Of a stretch of 64,000 nucleotides of DNA, positions 38,601-49,892 are shown one piece after another. The notes under the pieces were generated by a model. It was not told the DNA's origin and did not search any database. It was given only the letters and a program-made list of their open reading frames with translations. Position 1 is the stretch's first letter. Every line of letters starts with the position of its first letter. Source of the stretch: Flaveria trinervia. Lineage: Eukaryota; Streptophyta; Magnoliopsida; Asterales; Asteraceae. The stretch is taken from positions 105,634,551 to 105,698,550 of the forward strand of contig CM046452.1 in assembly GCA_025506515.1 (NCBI GenBank). The letters are read 5' to 3'. Made by a program: the position numbers and the translations under genes.

Positions 38601-40037
38601 GGTTCCGTCTAGTCTTTCCAATCTCCCTAGACTATTTGTTGTGGTTATATATCTTGTTATAAATGTTACAAAACGAAAACAAAAAATCTTTGATTTCATG
38701 AAAATAATGGATTAAATGGTGTCTTGTTGGTCTTTCATAGGTTAAATGAACATTAACTATTTAGATGAACAATATAACGATACAAACAAGCGTTACAATA
38801 AAGTTATGCTTGAAGCAAGAAAACATATTAATGGCTTTTGATGAGTGATTTGTCTATACCACCTAATATCAATATGTGAAATTACTGTAGTTGTTTATCC
38901 GGAAAATATCTTATACGTTGTAAATTAGGTTTGTTATATCACTAGTTCAACACTTCGTGGTTCATATCGTTTCGTGAGATTGATTTATATCTCATATGAC
39001 AAGCCTAGTCGTGTTTAACATAGACCAATTACGTGTGTTTGGATTCAATCTTTTTTAGAGTTATATATTCTATAGGGGATTCGTAAATCTAATACCGGAT
39101 TTTCTAAGAGTCTTGATGTCCTTTTATATCAAAATAATTTGGTAATTCACCCAAATTTCTCATATGTATAGAGCTTAAAATTTGATCAATAATAAATATG
39201 TGTGATCTATAAGATTTTTTTGTGACCCAAAGATAAAGAGCGTAAAGGATGTATTCGTATTTGCAAGGTTAGGACTAGAAACTTCCTAAGACGGTACCAA
39301 TTTTAAATGCAAATTTAATTAAATTGGGGTTAATTTTCCATCCGATTTCAAATGTGAAAGTTTATGAAAATTAACTTCTAATGGATTATAAATGAAGTAC
39401 CATTGGTCAAACTAAAACTTTACATGTAAAATTTCATGAAATTTAGCTCAATCCTAAGCATGGGTTTTGCCTTTTAGACCCCTGTCAGAGGCTATCATCC
39501 TTTGGGCATCGCAGTAAGGGTGCTACATTGAACCCCTATCGTGATAGTGTTGCCCATTGAAACCCCCATTGCTTAGGGGTTCGTCCTAAGAACCAACAAT
39601 GTTCAATTACTGGAAATTATAATAAACTTAAATAAATGTGTACATTGCACACACTGATTTGTTTGGTGCATGCCATGATTTACAATAATTATAAGTTAAT
39701 TCAATCGCACTAAAATATCTAACATATTCCCTTCATTCTAGTGTGATTATTAATTAACTTAAAGGAAAGTCACAATAGAAAGCAAACTTATATATCAATA
39801 CAAACATCATGACAATTAAAAGTTTATCTTAGTGTATTACACCTTGAAAATATTTGAATATCAGAATGTCACTTCGAATTGAACTTTTGCTATTCATGGT
39901 GAATCTGTTTTTAACACCCATAAAAGTTTACATAATCACGTGTTTTCACTTGACATTATCTGTTAATGGTATTGTGTGATTTGTGTCATAATCCTTTATA
40001 AGCATATCAAAGTCAAGTATAAACTTTTCAATATGGC
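35665..40037. other. Gene-poor AT-rich region
   Basis: Over 4 kb without a supported gene. Near 37600-37720 the word TTACTTACTACC occurs twice before a CAACTTT word, a weak local duplication. Near 39480-39600 there is a less AT-rich block with AACCCC words and no frame. ORFs here (35736-36038, 36509-36730, 36952-37191, 38517-38699) show no motif. Confidence 0.5.
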
Positions 40038-40254
40038 TAAGGGGTTGTTTGATTGTGCTGACTGAGTAAGATCTGACTGAGTCAGAAGCTGACCCAGTAA
40101 GAAGTTCTGACTGAGTCTGCATCTGACTGAAACTTGGTTGTTTGATTTAGTATGTGACTGACTCTGCTGAATGATAAAAATAGCCTTATTGCCCCGTTGT
40201 TCTAATAGTTTGAATTTAACTGATGTTGTGTAATCAATAAAAATAGCCAAATTC

Positions 40255-40495
40255 CATACACATCTACATACACATACATCTACATACACATCTACATACA
40301 CATACATCTACATACACATCTACATACACATACATCTACATACACATCTACATACACATATACATCTACATACACATCTACATACACATATACATCTACA
40401 TACACATCGACATAGACATACATACACATCTATATGCATATACATCTACATAAACATATACATACACATCTATATGCATATATATCTATATTCAT
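40255..40495 (+). repeat. CATCTACATACACATA minisatellite
   Basis: Repeated ACATCTACATACACAT units of 12-18 bp, interspersed with ACATAT variants, for about 240 bp. It lies inside the PIF/Harbinger-like element. Confidence 0.85.
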
Positions 40496-40499
40496 AAAG

Positions 40500-40900
40500 A
40501 AATGGTGATTACCGTAGGGAGATGCTCGGGAGGTGCTCGGTTAAGGCTCGCACAAGTCAGGAGGGGCTCGGTTAGGGCTCGCACAGGTCGGGAGGGGATC
40601 GGTCTGTGCAGGGGAAGTCGGTCGCGCAGGGGAAGTCGCGTAGGGGAAGTCGCGCAGGGGAGGGGGAGGTGGTCGATCGGTCGAGTAGGGGGAGGGGGCG
40701 GTGGTCGATCGAGAGCGCAGGGGAGGGGGAGGTGGTCGATCGAGAGCGCAGGGGGAGGTGCTCGATCGAGAGTGAAGGGGGAGGAGGAGATAGATTTGGG
40801 TGTTGGTGATGTGCAAATAGCGGTTGCTTTTGGGCCAACAATTGATTTTTTCAGGTTTGGGTCAGAAGATATGACCCGGTCAGCTGGCACCATGTGAGTA
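40500..40900 (+). repeat. GC-rich internal repeats
   Basis: Contains tandem GCGCAGGGGAAGTCG words (40610-40660) and repeated GTGGTCGATCGAGAGCGC words (40670-40770). Several frames on both strands stay open here only because of this composition; the predicted peptides are Pro/Ser- or Gly/Arg-rich without domains. Confidence 0.8.
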
Positions 40901-40968
40901 TCAAACAGGCTGACCCACTGACCGAGTCAGTCGGGTCAGCCCGTCAAATATAAACAAACAGCCCCTAA

Positions 40969-41783
40969 GTTTTATACTCACGAAAGCAGTTTTTTCCCTC
41001 AATACCTACATATGCAATTTCTCAAATCACATTTAAAAAAGTTCAACTCTAGCCCTTTAACTTGTAGATTTGAACATATACTACCAAAGCTAGAGTTCTA
41101 TACAATATATGTTATTGCTTTTGGTGATGAAAATCTTTTAACTATATAGGGTGAATTTTCTAATGATATGGACAATTTTCAAGCTAAACATGTGTCCTTA
41201 ATCCATAAGAGAATGTACGAAGGTGTAAGAGGACAACCATAAGGGAGTTCACCAAGAAACGAGAAATCCGATGAAGGAATCAAAATCAAACGATGAAACA
41301 TGTGTATTGAGTTATGAGCACCCCTACTAAAAATATTATTAGCTCTATTATCACCCGTGCGTTGTCAGATCAATCAGGATGCAAATTGAAGAAAATGCTA
41401 TTAAAAGGTATTCAGATAAAACAAGGGATATTAAGGTGTGGGTTTGGGTATTTCTATTTACACTTTCCATCATTCATTTAAAAATTTTAACTCAAAGAAC
41501 AAAAATACATCAAGACCATAAGTGCTACTTGTGAATGAACATAAAAACTAAATGTTTAATTTTCTAAAAACTTATGAACTTATCACGTTTTCTATGTGAT
41601 TATTTAAACCATAATCTTTAGTATACAAACACAATCTTATCACTTTTAATTTTGTATTTAAAAATGAAAGGGTTACATAATATAATATACTTTATGTCCA
41701 TTTGGACCATCCAAAGTGGAAGAGGGTACGAGACCCACATTTCATCCGGGTGGGGCCATGCACTCGGATTATTACATCCTCAC
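40969..41783. other. Intergenic region upstream of the trihelix gene
   Basis: AT-rich, no gene seen. Confidence 0.6.
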
Positions 41784-41800
41784 GGCCCAAATATAAATAA
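41784..41800 (+). promoter_or_regulatory. GGCCCAA site and TATA-like box, trihelix gene
   Basis: GGCCCAA is the core of the plant TCP/site II element, followed directly by ATATAAATAA. The pair lies about 100 bp before a CT-rich leader, so it is a plausible core promoter for the gene at 42326. Confidence 0.45.
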
Positions 41801-41986
41801 TAAATCTATTCACCCTTTTATCACTTTCTTGAATATCACCAAACCACAGTCAGATTTATTCTCCTAAATTTTCAACTGAAGTTGAACCTAGGGTTTCCTT
41901 CATCTTCAACCTCTGTTCTTGCTGTTTCTCAATCACAAAATTCCCGATTTTTTCGGGGTATCCGTACACAAATTCATCCAATCGAG

Positions 41987-42276
41987 GTAATATTTCATAT
42001 ATATTGGTTGTTGATTCATCAAGATTCAAGATAATGAAATTGAAGGATGTTTGGAGTCAATTACTTGTTTTGAAGTCGCAGTGATTGGGTTTTGTGTATG
42101 TTTTTGAACAGCCCTAGATTAATTCCTGTTAAGAATAGATTCTGTTGGCTAATAAATTGAATGGTATGCATTATCTGAGCTTGAATTGTGCTTTTTCTTT
42201 TCTCGTAGAGGAGGTGAATTTGATTGTTACAACTTCATATTTTTGTTGTGAATCTCTTGAATTTTTGTTTGTGCAG
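41987..42276 (+). other. 5' UTR intron of the trihelix gene
   Basis: A GT donor after CAATCGAG (41987) and an acceptor TTTGTGCAG (42276) bound a T-rich 290-bp stretch between the likely leader and the start codon. This is inferred from the splice signals only. Confidence 0.55.
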
Positions 42277-42325
42277 TTAGGTTCTTGGTGAATACTGCTA
42301 TCTGTTGTTGATCTTGTGTGCTTTA

Positions 42326-43417
42326 ATGGATGAAAGTCGTGAGTATGGTTTGAATCAAGGTTATGGTTCATCACAGCGCGCTAAAGTGTCTGTTAATAAT
42401 GTGAATTACATAGAGTCTCACAATGTTGGGAAATATGTTGAGGAAGATGATGATGTAGTAGACGATAATGAAGAACAAGAAGAAACACATGTTGGTGATG
42501 ATGAAACTAAAGGAACCACTCAGCAGAATGAGGATGACGACGACGATGATGATAATGATATTCATTATGACAATGATGGGGATGATGATGATAATGGTGA
42601 AGATCATAGTGAGAGGAAGAGAAATGATAATATGCCAAGGCATCCTAAAAAGAGGAAGTTAAAGAGCTTGTTATCTAGTTATGAATTTGCACCTCGAATC
42701 CCACCACCTGCTTCTGTGCCAAAACCATCATCTGGTGGAAGAAATACACTTAAGGATTGGAGTGAGCACGAGACATTTGTGCTATTAGAAGCTTGGGGAG
42801 AACGCTTTTTAAAATGTGAAAGAAAAAGTCTCAGATCTGAAGAATGGCTAGAAGTTGCAGACAGGGTAAATCGGGTATCAAGGATAGTCAGAACGGATTC
42901 TCAATGTAGGAATCGTTTGGATACATTGAAGAAGAAATACAAAAAGGAGAAAGCCAATTTAAATGGAAGCAAAGTTGTAAATACTAAATGGGTATATTTC
43001 AAGAAAATGGATATGTTACTGTCATCAGGGGAGAATGTTATCGTAAACGCTATTGCTAATCAGAATAACACAAATGGAGTCTATGAAACAAGGGGTAGTT
43101 CTGGTAATTCAGATTATCACGATGATGATGATGAAGATGAAGATGAAGATTCAGATTTGCTTCCACTTAAGAAATCAAAACCCAAAGCTTCATTCAGATT
43201 CCTTGCAGATTCTATTAATAAATTTAGTGAGATATATGAAAAGATTGAGAATAGCAAGATACAGCAGATGATAGAGCTGGAGAAAATGAGGATGGAATTC
43301 CATAAGGATTTGGAATTGCAGAAAAGACAGTTACTTGATAAAGCACATGCTGAGATTATGAAAGCACAAGGGGATCATGAAGATAATAACGTTTCTGCTG
43401 GGAACGTTAGCCGGTAA
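42326..43417 (+). CDS. Trihelix transcription factor, SIP1 clade
   Basis: Single-exon gene, 363 residues, no frame break. The trihelix (GT/Myb-SANT-like) DNA-binding domain is at about 144-208: DWSEHETFVLLEAWGERF, then SEEWLEVADRV and RTDSQCRNRLDTLKKKYKKE, with the conserved tryptophans. A basic nuclear signal PKKRKLK is at 107-113. Acidic runs lie at about 40-95 and again near 270. The C-terminal coiled coil (EKIENSKIQQMIELEKM..) is the helix typical of SIP1-clade factors such as ASIL1/2 and ENAP1/2, which repress or tune stress, seed-maturation and ethylene genes. The ATG at 42326 is preferred to an upstream TTG because it follows the inferred leader intron. Which member it is cannot be decided here. 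Confidence 0.9.
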   Translation: MDESREYGLNQGYGSSQRAKVSVNNVNYIESHNVGKYVEEDDDVVDDNEEQEETHVGDDETKGTTQQNEDDDDDDDNDIHYDNDGDDDDNGEDHSERKRNDNMPRHPKKRKLKSLLSSYEFAPRIPPPASVPKPSSGGRNTLKDWSEHETFVLLEAWGERFLKCERKSLRSEEWLEVADRVNRVSRIVRTDSQCRNRLDTLKKKYKKEKANLNGSKVVNTKWVYFKKMDMLLSSGENVIVNAIANQNNTNGVYETRGSSGNSDYHDDDDEDEDEDSDLLPLKKSKPKASFRFLADSINKFSEIYEKIENSKIQQMIELEKMRMEFHKDLELQKRQLLDKAHAEIMKAQGDHEDNNVSAGNVSR

Positions 43418-43513
43418 TCTATCCTTTGACCCTCATTCAGAAACCTTCTTATTAGCATATATTGCCTTGTTGTGTAATATTTAGGATGTAATGCTTAATC
43501 AGATTCTCTATGC

Positions 43514-43519
43514 AATAAA
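43514..43519 (+). terminator. Poly(A) signal of the trihelix gene
   Basis: AATAAA about 100 bp after the stop codon, in a U-rich context. Confidence 0.5.
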
Positions 43520-44875
43520 CGGGTGTATTTTAAATTACTAGCTGGTATAAAAGTATGTCATTGTCATCTGCTTTTTTGTTATAAATTATCTCCATTTCTC
43601 CTGTGACTTATGTAATTCTTTTTCTTGATTTTGTTAATTTTTAGTCAACCTCAGCTTCTTGGCTGATAAGTTAATGTATGTTCTTAAAAGTGCTCTGTTT
43701 GGTATCTGATGCTGAATTCAGATGGTGATACTAGATTTGAATGATGAATCTGTGTGCAGTATTTATTGCTAGGAATGAAGATGAAAAAGCTTAGATTGTG
43801 TTTCTTTCTAGATTCCTTAAATCAGAGATTGCGTGCATTATGGCAAGCCTTAACATTACAGTTTGTAGCATTTTGCTATAAGTTTTGATTTTATAGATGT
43901 TACCCATTTCAGGAAGAATTATGTTTTAGATCTGGGCTGGTTTAGCAATATGGTAAGCGCTTTTACATACAATAAAGGGAAAAACTGGACGAGACTTTTG
44001 AGAAATTGTTTTTGTTCGGCTAGTGAAATTTAGGAGAGCTCGACATCAGGTTTGGCTTGGGCTTGAGTTCTATGTTTAAAGATCTAGTGTTTCAAGGATT
44101 ATAGGATTCAAAGAATAATCACTTGTGGGAGCTGATTAAGATTGTCTTGGTATGTTAGTAAATTGTGGGGTTCCATCTGTGTTTATAGAGAGGGGAGAGA
44201 ATTCCGTCCTCATAGAGATGGATAGCGCCAACCTGGAGAAGACGCCATGAAAAGACAAGAAGGATTTAGCATTTTTTATGTTGGGGTCAACGATGCTCTT
44301 AAGAATTAGCATTTTTATTCTATCAGTGTCATCCATGAAAAGACAAGAAGGATTGATGGGGTTGAAACTTTAAAGTAACCGATGACAGAAAATGTCTTAT
44401 AACAACAAAATAGTCTGTCACCTGTTTGTCTTAGAATTTTTATTATTTCTTTTTCCAAAATGTATGCAGCATAACTTTATTTTATTAAGTGTTAGGCGTG
44501 AGTAAATGAGTAATCGTCTATAAATATGGCGGTTACTGTGATAGTTTGGTATGTCTATATGAACCCATAGGTCTAGAAGACGGTTAGAGTATTGTACTGT
44601 TATTTTTGGTCTGTTGTGGTGTTAATGCTTATGCAATGCAAACCTTTTTTAACTTATAAATATAAAACATAATTGGTTAGCATTTTCTTTAACATTAAAA
44701 TAAAGTTCGGGAATTTTACACTGTTTACGAATTTTATTTCTTTGCAAAATCTGTTTATTCAGAACTGCAGCACAATAAACACTTACAGATTGATCATGCG
44801 TACATTTTTAAATAAATAGGACATTAAACTAATTGAAGTATAATAATTTGTGGGGCTAAAACCATTCACGCATCT
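43520..44875. other. Intergenic region, short direct repeat
   Basis: No gene seen. CATGAAAAGACAAGAAGG occurs twice, near 44246 and 44334, each close to a TAGCATTTTT word, so about 90 bp seems locally duplicated. The 66-codon minus ORF 44136-44336 covers it and looks like chance. Confidence 0.5.
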
Positions 44876-45050
44876 CTATTCATCGTGCCCCTTGAAATCA
44901 TCATCAATCACCCATTCAACCCGCTGGCCCGCGAGAGTAATTTGTCTTTCTCGCTCATGTTAACGCTGTAATCACCCAACTCTATGTTTTGTGTTGAGCA
45001 GTTGATTTTAAAATGAGCTGGTTTGTACCTGGAAAAGACAAACTGAAATA
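44876..45050 (-). pseudogene. Coding-like terminal exon of an unidentified gene
   Basis: After an acceptor (TTTTCCAG ending at 45029, or ATTTCAG further up) the minus strand reads RYKPAHFKINC and NIELGDYSVNM. Near 44953 the frame must slip by a missing base, then reads RERQITLAGQRVEWVIDDD and FKGHDE before a TAG at 44876-44878. Both halves look protein-like. Further exon-like pieces (HIEQNFYT near 45090) lie before it. I do not recognise the protein. It sits between the trihelix and PPR genes, so it may be a relic or the end of an alternative transcript. Confidence 0.35.
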
Positions 45051-45346
45051 TAATCAGTAAGACAATCCAACCTGTGTAAAAATTATTTTGTTCAATGTGC
45101 TGCTGTAACAAACACTATATTATTGATAACAGTAATCTAACTTAAAAAAGAAGAGAGATTGTTTTCAAGATAAATAATTTATCAGAATCTTACCATAATG
45201 TTATCTTAAAATGATCCAATTGTCAGATTTAGCATATCCAAACCACACAAGCAGCTGCAGGTTTGCAACAGATTATCATTACCAAGAAACATAAAAAAAA
45301 CTCCAATAGAAATTAAATCATATTGTAAATCTTACAATAATCATTT

Positions 45347-47695
45347 TTATGTAGGTTGACGTGTAGAATCTTCATTGATCTTGCCAACCGCATCAAGTAT
45401 TGATGAATATGTAATAGCATCATATTCAAAACCACACGATTGCATCTCTCTCATAAGTTTTGCAGCCTCATCAAACATGCCTGCATGACTAAGACACCAA
45501 GAAGAGTGTTATAAGTGACTGCATCTGGCTTAATTTGTGAACGCTTCATTTTCTCAAACATAACCATTGCCCGTTCTGGACCACCACATTTAGCTAATCC
45601 ATTTAAAATTATATTATGCGAGTTTATATCAGCCAAACAACCATTTTCTTCCATATCCCTCATCAAAGAATATGCTTCATCCAACAAACCACTCCTTACC
45701 ATACCAGACATAAGAGCATTGTAAGCATAAACATCAGGAATGGACCCTGCCTTCTTGATCTCGTTGAAAAGATCCTTGGCTTCATCCAACCGTCCACATT
45801 TTCCCAATTTTTTATCATAACAGCATAAACCCTGGAGCTAGAAGACCCACAATTTTCTCTTAATTCTTGAAACAGCTCATTGGCAGCTTCATAACGCTTT
45901 GCTTTTCCAAGAGTGTTAATTATACTACAGTAAGCAGCCGGGCAAGGAGGAAAACCTTTTTCATCCATTTCTTCTAGAAGCAACAACGCTTTCTCCACTT
46001 TGTTTGTTTTACAAAAACCATCGATAAGAATGGAGTAAGTGAAAGAGCTAGGAACAATCCCATTCTCCTTCATTTTCTCAAACAGTAAAAAAGCTTCATA
46101 TGATGGAGCTTTAGATTCAAAAAGAGCCTTAATCATAGTGTTGTATGTAACTACATTCGGTTCACAATGATACAGTTTCATCTCTTCAAATACCTTTTTA
46201 GCATCGGCTAAACGCCTAGCCCGGCCCAGCATGTTGATAACATTGTTTATTAGAACCACATCAGGCTTACAACCTTGTTTTAGCATGCTTATATAAACCC
46301 CGTATGCTTCTTCTACTTTCCCAGCTTTTCCAAGCCCTTTTATCAACTCTGTATAAGTGTAAACAGTGGGTGCACAGTTTTGATCTTTCATTTCTGTCAC
46401 TAAATCTAGAGCCTTTTCTACTCTCCCAGCTTTAAAATGCATTCCTAATACAGTTGTGTAGATTTTAGCATTAGGTTGAAACCCATTTTCCTTCATTTCT
46501 TTAAACAATCTTATAGCAGGTTGATCATGGCCTAATTTGGCAAAAGCTGACATTAATACACTGTATGTTATTGTGTCTGGAAAACAATTACCTTCATTAC
46601 ACATCTCGCTGTAAAGATCATACACTTTGTCAGGATGATTTTCTTGCATTAGCATTAAGATAATAGAGTTGTAAGTACTTGCGGTTGGTTTGCATTTCCG
46701 ACCTTTGACTTGATAAAACAGCGAAAGTGCTTTGTTGACCATCTTTGACCTGCCTAATAATTTCACAATTTCTGATAAATCTTTAGGATCAATAACAACT
46801 GATTGTCGTACCATTTCTTGGATCATCTTCCACATATCCCCAAACATTCCAGAATCAGCCAAACAACAAATTAAAGCCATGTAAGTAGTCGAATCATGCT
46901 CAAAGTTCCTTCTTTTACCAGCCCATTTGAAGAATTGGATCTTGACATTAACGTCTACATCTATATTCAAAACCTCATGAACCAATCGATGATCAACTCT
47001 TAATTTTAGCACCTCTAGAGCCTTTTCAGCATCAGGCCCCCACTTAAATATCTTTAATATCCTAATAAATCTCTCGTCCAGTATCCTTCCAGAGCTGTTC
47101 CTTCTTGATGTTCTTCGATTGTCGGGTAAATTCCTTGTATCTTCTCTGGGCCGCGACAACTGGAACATTTGAACGATTTCATTTTCTGCCAAGACAAACC
47201 TAGCATGCTCAGACTTTAAACTATAATAGTGATCAGAAACGTCTTAAAACAGAAATTGCTAACTATACCAAACAAATTCTTACAAACTAACTAGCGGTTT
47301 TGACAGATTTGCAACATGCCCATATCAATATAGCATTTTTAAAAGAGGAGAAAAAAACTAATTTATATCAGAAACAAAACTAGCAGAGCATTGTAACACC
47401 AACTGTGCCACATGAGAGAATAAAAGATTCAAACGTATCCTCATAGTGTAACTGAATATCATTATGTTTGACACACTGTATTTTTTGATTACACACTACA
47501 GCAAATGATGTAAGGATAAGACAATTGAATAAGAATATAATGGATTGTCTATATGTCTTTGAAGCTGTAAGGCAACAACACAACAACAACAACAAAAAAA
47601 AACAATGCACCTGTTTGCTTAATTCTCTGAGAGAGAAAAGGCATAGTAGAGATAGATCGTCGCAGAGCGATTGACGTCAGCTTCATCTTTGTCAT
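45347..47695 (-). CDS. P-class PPR protein, mitochondrial type (AT3G16010-like)
   Basis: RNA-binding pentatricopeptide repeat protein of the P class, colinear with Arabidopsis AT3G16010. Two exons on the minus strand: 47695-47611 encodes an Arg/Ser-rich targeting peptide (MTKMKLTSIALRRSI), and 47185-45347 the rest. Total about 641 residues, near the Arabidopsis length. After a conserved block with EKALEVLKLRVDHRLV and KIQFFKWAGKRRNF come about 13 tandem 35-residue repeats, e.g. PTVYTYTELIKGLGKAGKV and PSSFTYSILIDGFCKTNKV. The family acts in organelle RNA stability or processing; this member's target is unknown. There are two frame breaks: one base missing from a T6 run at 45808-45813 and one near 45489-45490. 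Beyond each the homology resumes in a new frame, up to the TAA at 45347-45349. Confidence 0.93.
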
Positions 47696-48110
47696 TACTC
47701 GCAAAATATATAAAATTACGACCTAATCTTCAAATGAGTACATTGGGTTTGTTATGATCTATGTGAGATCACAAATGGTATAAAGCGATGGACAAACAAT
47801 TCAGTGGTCGAAGCAAACAGCAGTAGAGGTTGCAGAGTACCGAATTGGGTTTGGATGGAGAACAATAATCGCACCGGCGTCTGCAAAGTTTTTACAGCGG
47901 CAATCGGAACTCCGGAGATTCCAGATGACTTTAGATTCACAGAGTTGAATACCTTGTTTATGGGGAATTGAACTCCAATAGTCAAATGGGTGGAGGAGGA
48001 AGGCGGAGGGTGGTGGCGGCAGTGGTGGCGATACGGCGGAGGGGAGTGGGTGTTATGGAAGGGGAGAACTAGACAAGATTTATGGTGATTTAGGATTTTT
48101 TTTTTCTTTT
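47696..48110 (-). other. PPR gene upstream region with a possible uORF
   Basis: On the minus strand a 77-codon ORF (47985-47752) lies just ahead of the PPR start. It begins MTIGVQFPINKVF and has no motif. It could be a leader ORF if transcription starts beyond it, in the G-rich (plus strand) block 47990-48060. Equally it may be chance. Confidence 0.35.
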
Positions 48111-48697
48111 AATTCAATATAAGACATAGGCAACTTAAAAATCTATAATTAATCTATAACTAATAATAAAATAAGTTTTTTTTAACTCACGTGTTATTAA
48201 TCTATCATATTAAATGACACGTGTTAATATTTTAGCATATAAAAAATTATTTTTACGTTGCTTTCTCATAATAAATACTAAAACTATAATAACAATTAAT
48301 TTTATTTTTCTTTTTAATTAAAACATGTTAAAACAAATATATTATACTTATGATTTTTGTCTTTTTCATATTAAATGATAATTATTGTAAATAAGTAAAT
48401 TAAATCATTAAATATCTAAAAAATAAATGTAGTTATTTTAATAATTATTAATACATATTAAATTTAAAGTAATAATTTCTAATTTATTTTGTTTTATAAC
48501 TTTTAAATATGTATTATATTTTTATTTTCATCAATAATAATAACTTATAGAAAAATAAAAAATTCATAAAACTAATAATTTTAATATGTTTTATTTATTT
48601 CACTTATATAATATATGGGGTCTAACATGGTATATAGTTAAACCTAACTTAAACAAAGCATTTCTTTCAAACATAATTGGAAAAAAAAGATAGACCA
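48111..48697. other. Extremely AT-rich DNA, possible Helitron end
   Basis: Starts with TCTATAACTAATAATAAAAT (48155) and CACGTGTTA words that recall Helitron 5' ends. No coding is seen. Confidence 0.3.
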
Positions 48698-48874
48698 TCA
48701 TAAAAGTTTGGCTTGCATTTTACGAGCCCACGATACTGCATCAACAAATGCGGTATCCCATACATCATTGACATTGAGTTTTTGTAGTGTATGGAAACAA
48801 GTCTTTACATCGGCGGAACCAGAGAATGATTCGAAACATTTCCGGCCAGTAATCAGTCGATCAGGGTATTCCAT
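48698..48874 (-). pseudogene. Gene fragment, 58 codons, family unknown
   Basis: In otherwise AT-rich DNA the minus strand reads MEYPDRLITGRKCFESF, then DVKTCFHTLQKLNVNDVWD and TAFVDAVSWARKMQAK before a stop. The composition and amino-acid mix look like real coding sequence, but nothing upstream or downstream extends it. It is probably a stranded exon carried by a transposon. I cannot name the family. Confidence 0.35.
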
Positions 48875-49892
48875 GATAAATATTTTTATTAGAGTTTTAG
48901 CTTTAAAGTATATATGTTGTAAGTGACATGAGAAGGACGTAAATATATAACACCCCAGTAACTTTTCCGGTGGCTCCTATTGATAACAATTAGAGGTGTG
49001 AATAGAAGAATAAGAGGAAATACAAACAAGATAGATTTAGTAGCAAAAGGTTAGCATGGCGGTAGCTGCACACATAGGTTAGCATCATCACATCTTTAGA
49101 CACAACTGTTTTTATTTACATAAGTTATAACCTAACATTTTAGTATTTTTAAATCCGTTAAATATAGACAACATCAATAATAAAAGATTCCATAAGAACA
49201 TGAGTTATTAGAAGAGACAATTGGTGGTGAACCAACCTTCTATTAGGGAATTGATGATTATTTGGTTAATATTAAAGAGCAAGTAAGAATACGTGATAAA
49301 AAATTAATTGACCTAAATATCAAGTTTTCTAAAACAAATAAATTTGTAGGTGTATAAGAAAAATGTTAAACAAGATTTCCCCACTTTTATGGCCAGAAGA
49401 CAGTGTATAAAATTTTTTGACATGCTACAAAAAAATGAGAGAAAAAAATAGTTAAAAATTATATTTCTTGTTTAAGTTTGGCTATAAAAATAAACATTTA
49501 ATCGGGAGATTAATCTGGGCTCACCACCTATTTGACATTTGAGTATTTCTTGTTCCAGTTCGGCCCATCTGCCCCAAGGTTTCTTGGGTCCACTATGTGA
49601 CATTCTTGATTCTTGATAGGTACGTACGTAATGAAAATTCTTTTAATTTTAATAGTTTTATAAAGTACTTTTTAAAAATGTTACTTTTATATAATATTAG
49701 TAAAATATATACTATATAAAAAAGTAATTGTATTGTCACATTACACTTCTTGTGTTTTCATCTTTTTTTTTCATTTAAACATTTCACTACATAATTTGAA
49801 AAAAATTATCTAATATTAATTAAATTGTTTAGTCATGTGTTTTTATATTTTACATACTGAAAATGGTCCAATGGAAAAAGTCTCTACTAATG
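48875..49892. other. AT-rich intergenic region, no gene seen
   Basis: No supported feature. Confidence 0.6.

Larger units (their letters stand above)
40041..40965. mobile_element. PIF/Harbinger-like non-autonomous element, 925 bp
   Basis: The ends GGGGTTGTTTG and CAAACAGCCCC form an 11-bp inverted repeat with one mismatch, flanked on both sides by TAA (40038-40040 and 40966-40968), the 3-bp duplication of PIF/Harbinger elements. Subterminal regions are dense in CTGACTGAGTCAG-like words on the left and GACCGAGTCAGTCGG on the right. The inside is a CATCTACATACA minisatellite followed by a GC-rich block. No transposase is visible. Confidence 0.6.

Noticed and set aside
39640..39780. LTR-like TGTACATTGCACACA start and CTAACATATTCCC words
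   Set aside because: No partner repeat, primer site or target duplication could be found.
40255..40495. Regularly repeated CATCTACATACACATA units, considered as a CRISPR-like array
   Set aside because: There are no unique spacers, the units merge into one another, and the genome is a plant. It is a minisatellite.
40492..40897. Five ORFs of 67-133 codons on both strands
   Set aside because: All are products of the GC-rich tandem block in the PIF/Harbinger-like element. Openness in several frames at once is a composition effect.
42305..43417. Longer trihelix reading frame from an upstream TTG
   Set aside because: It is not an ATG and lies in the leader just after the inferred acceptor; the ATG at 42326 gives a normal start.
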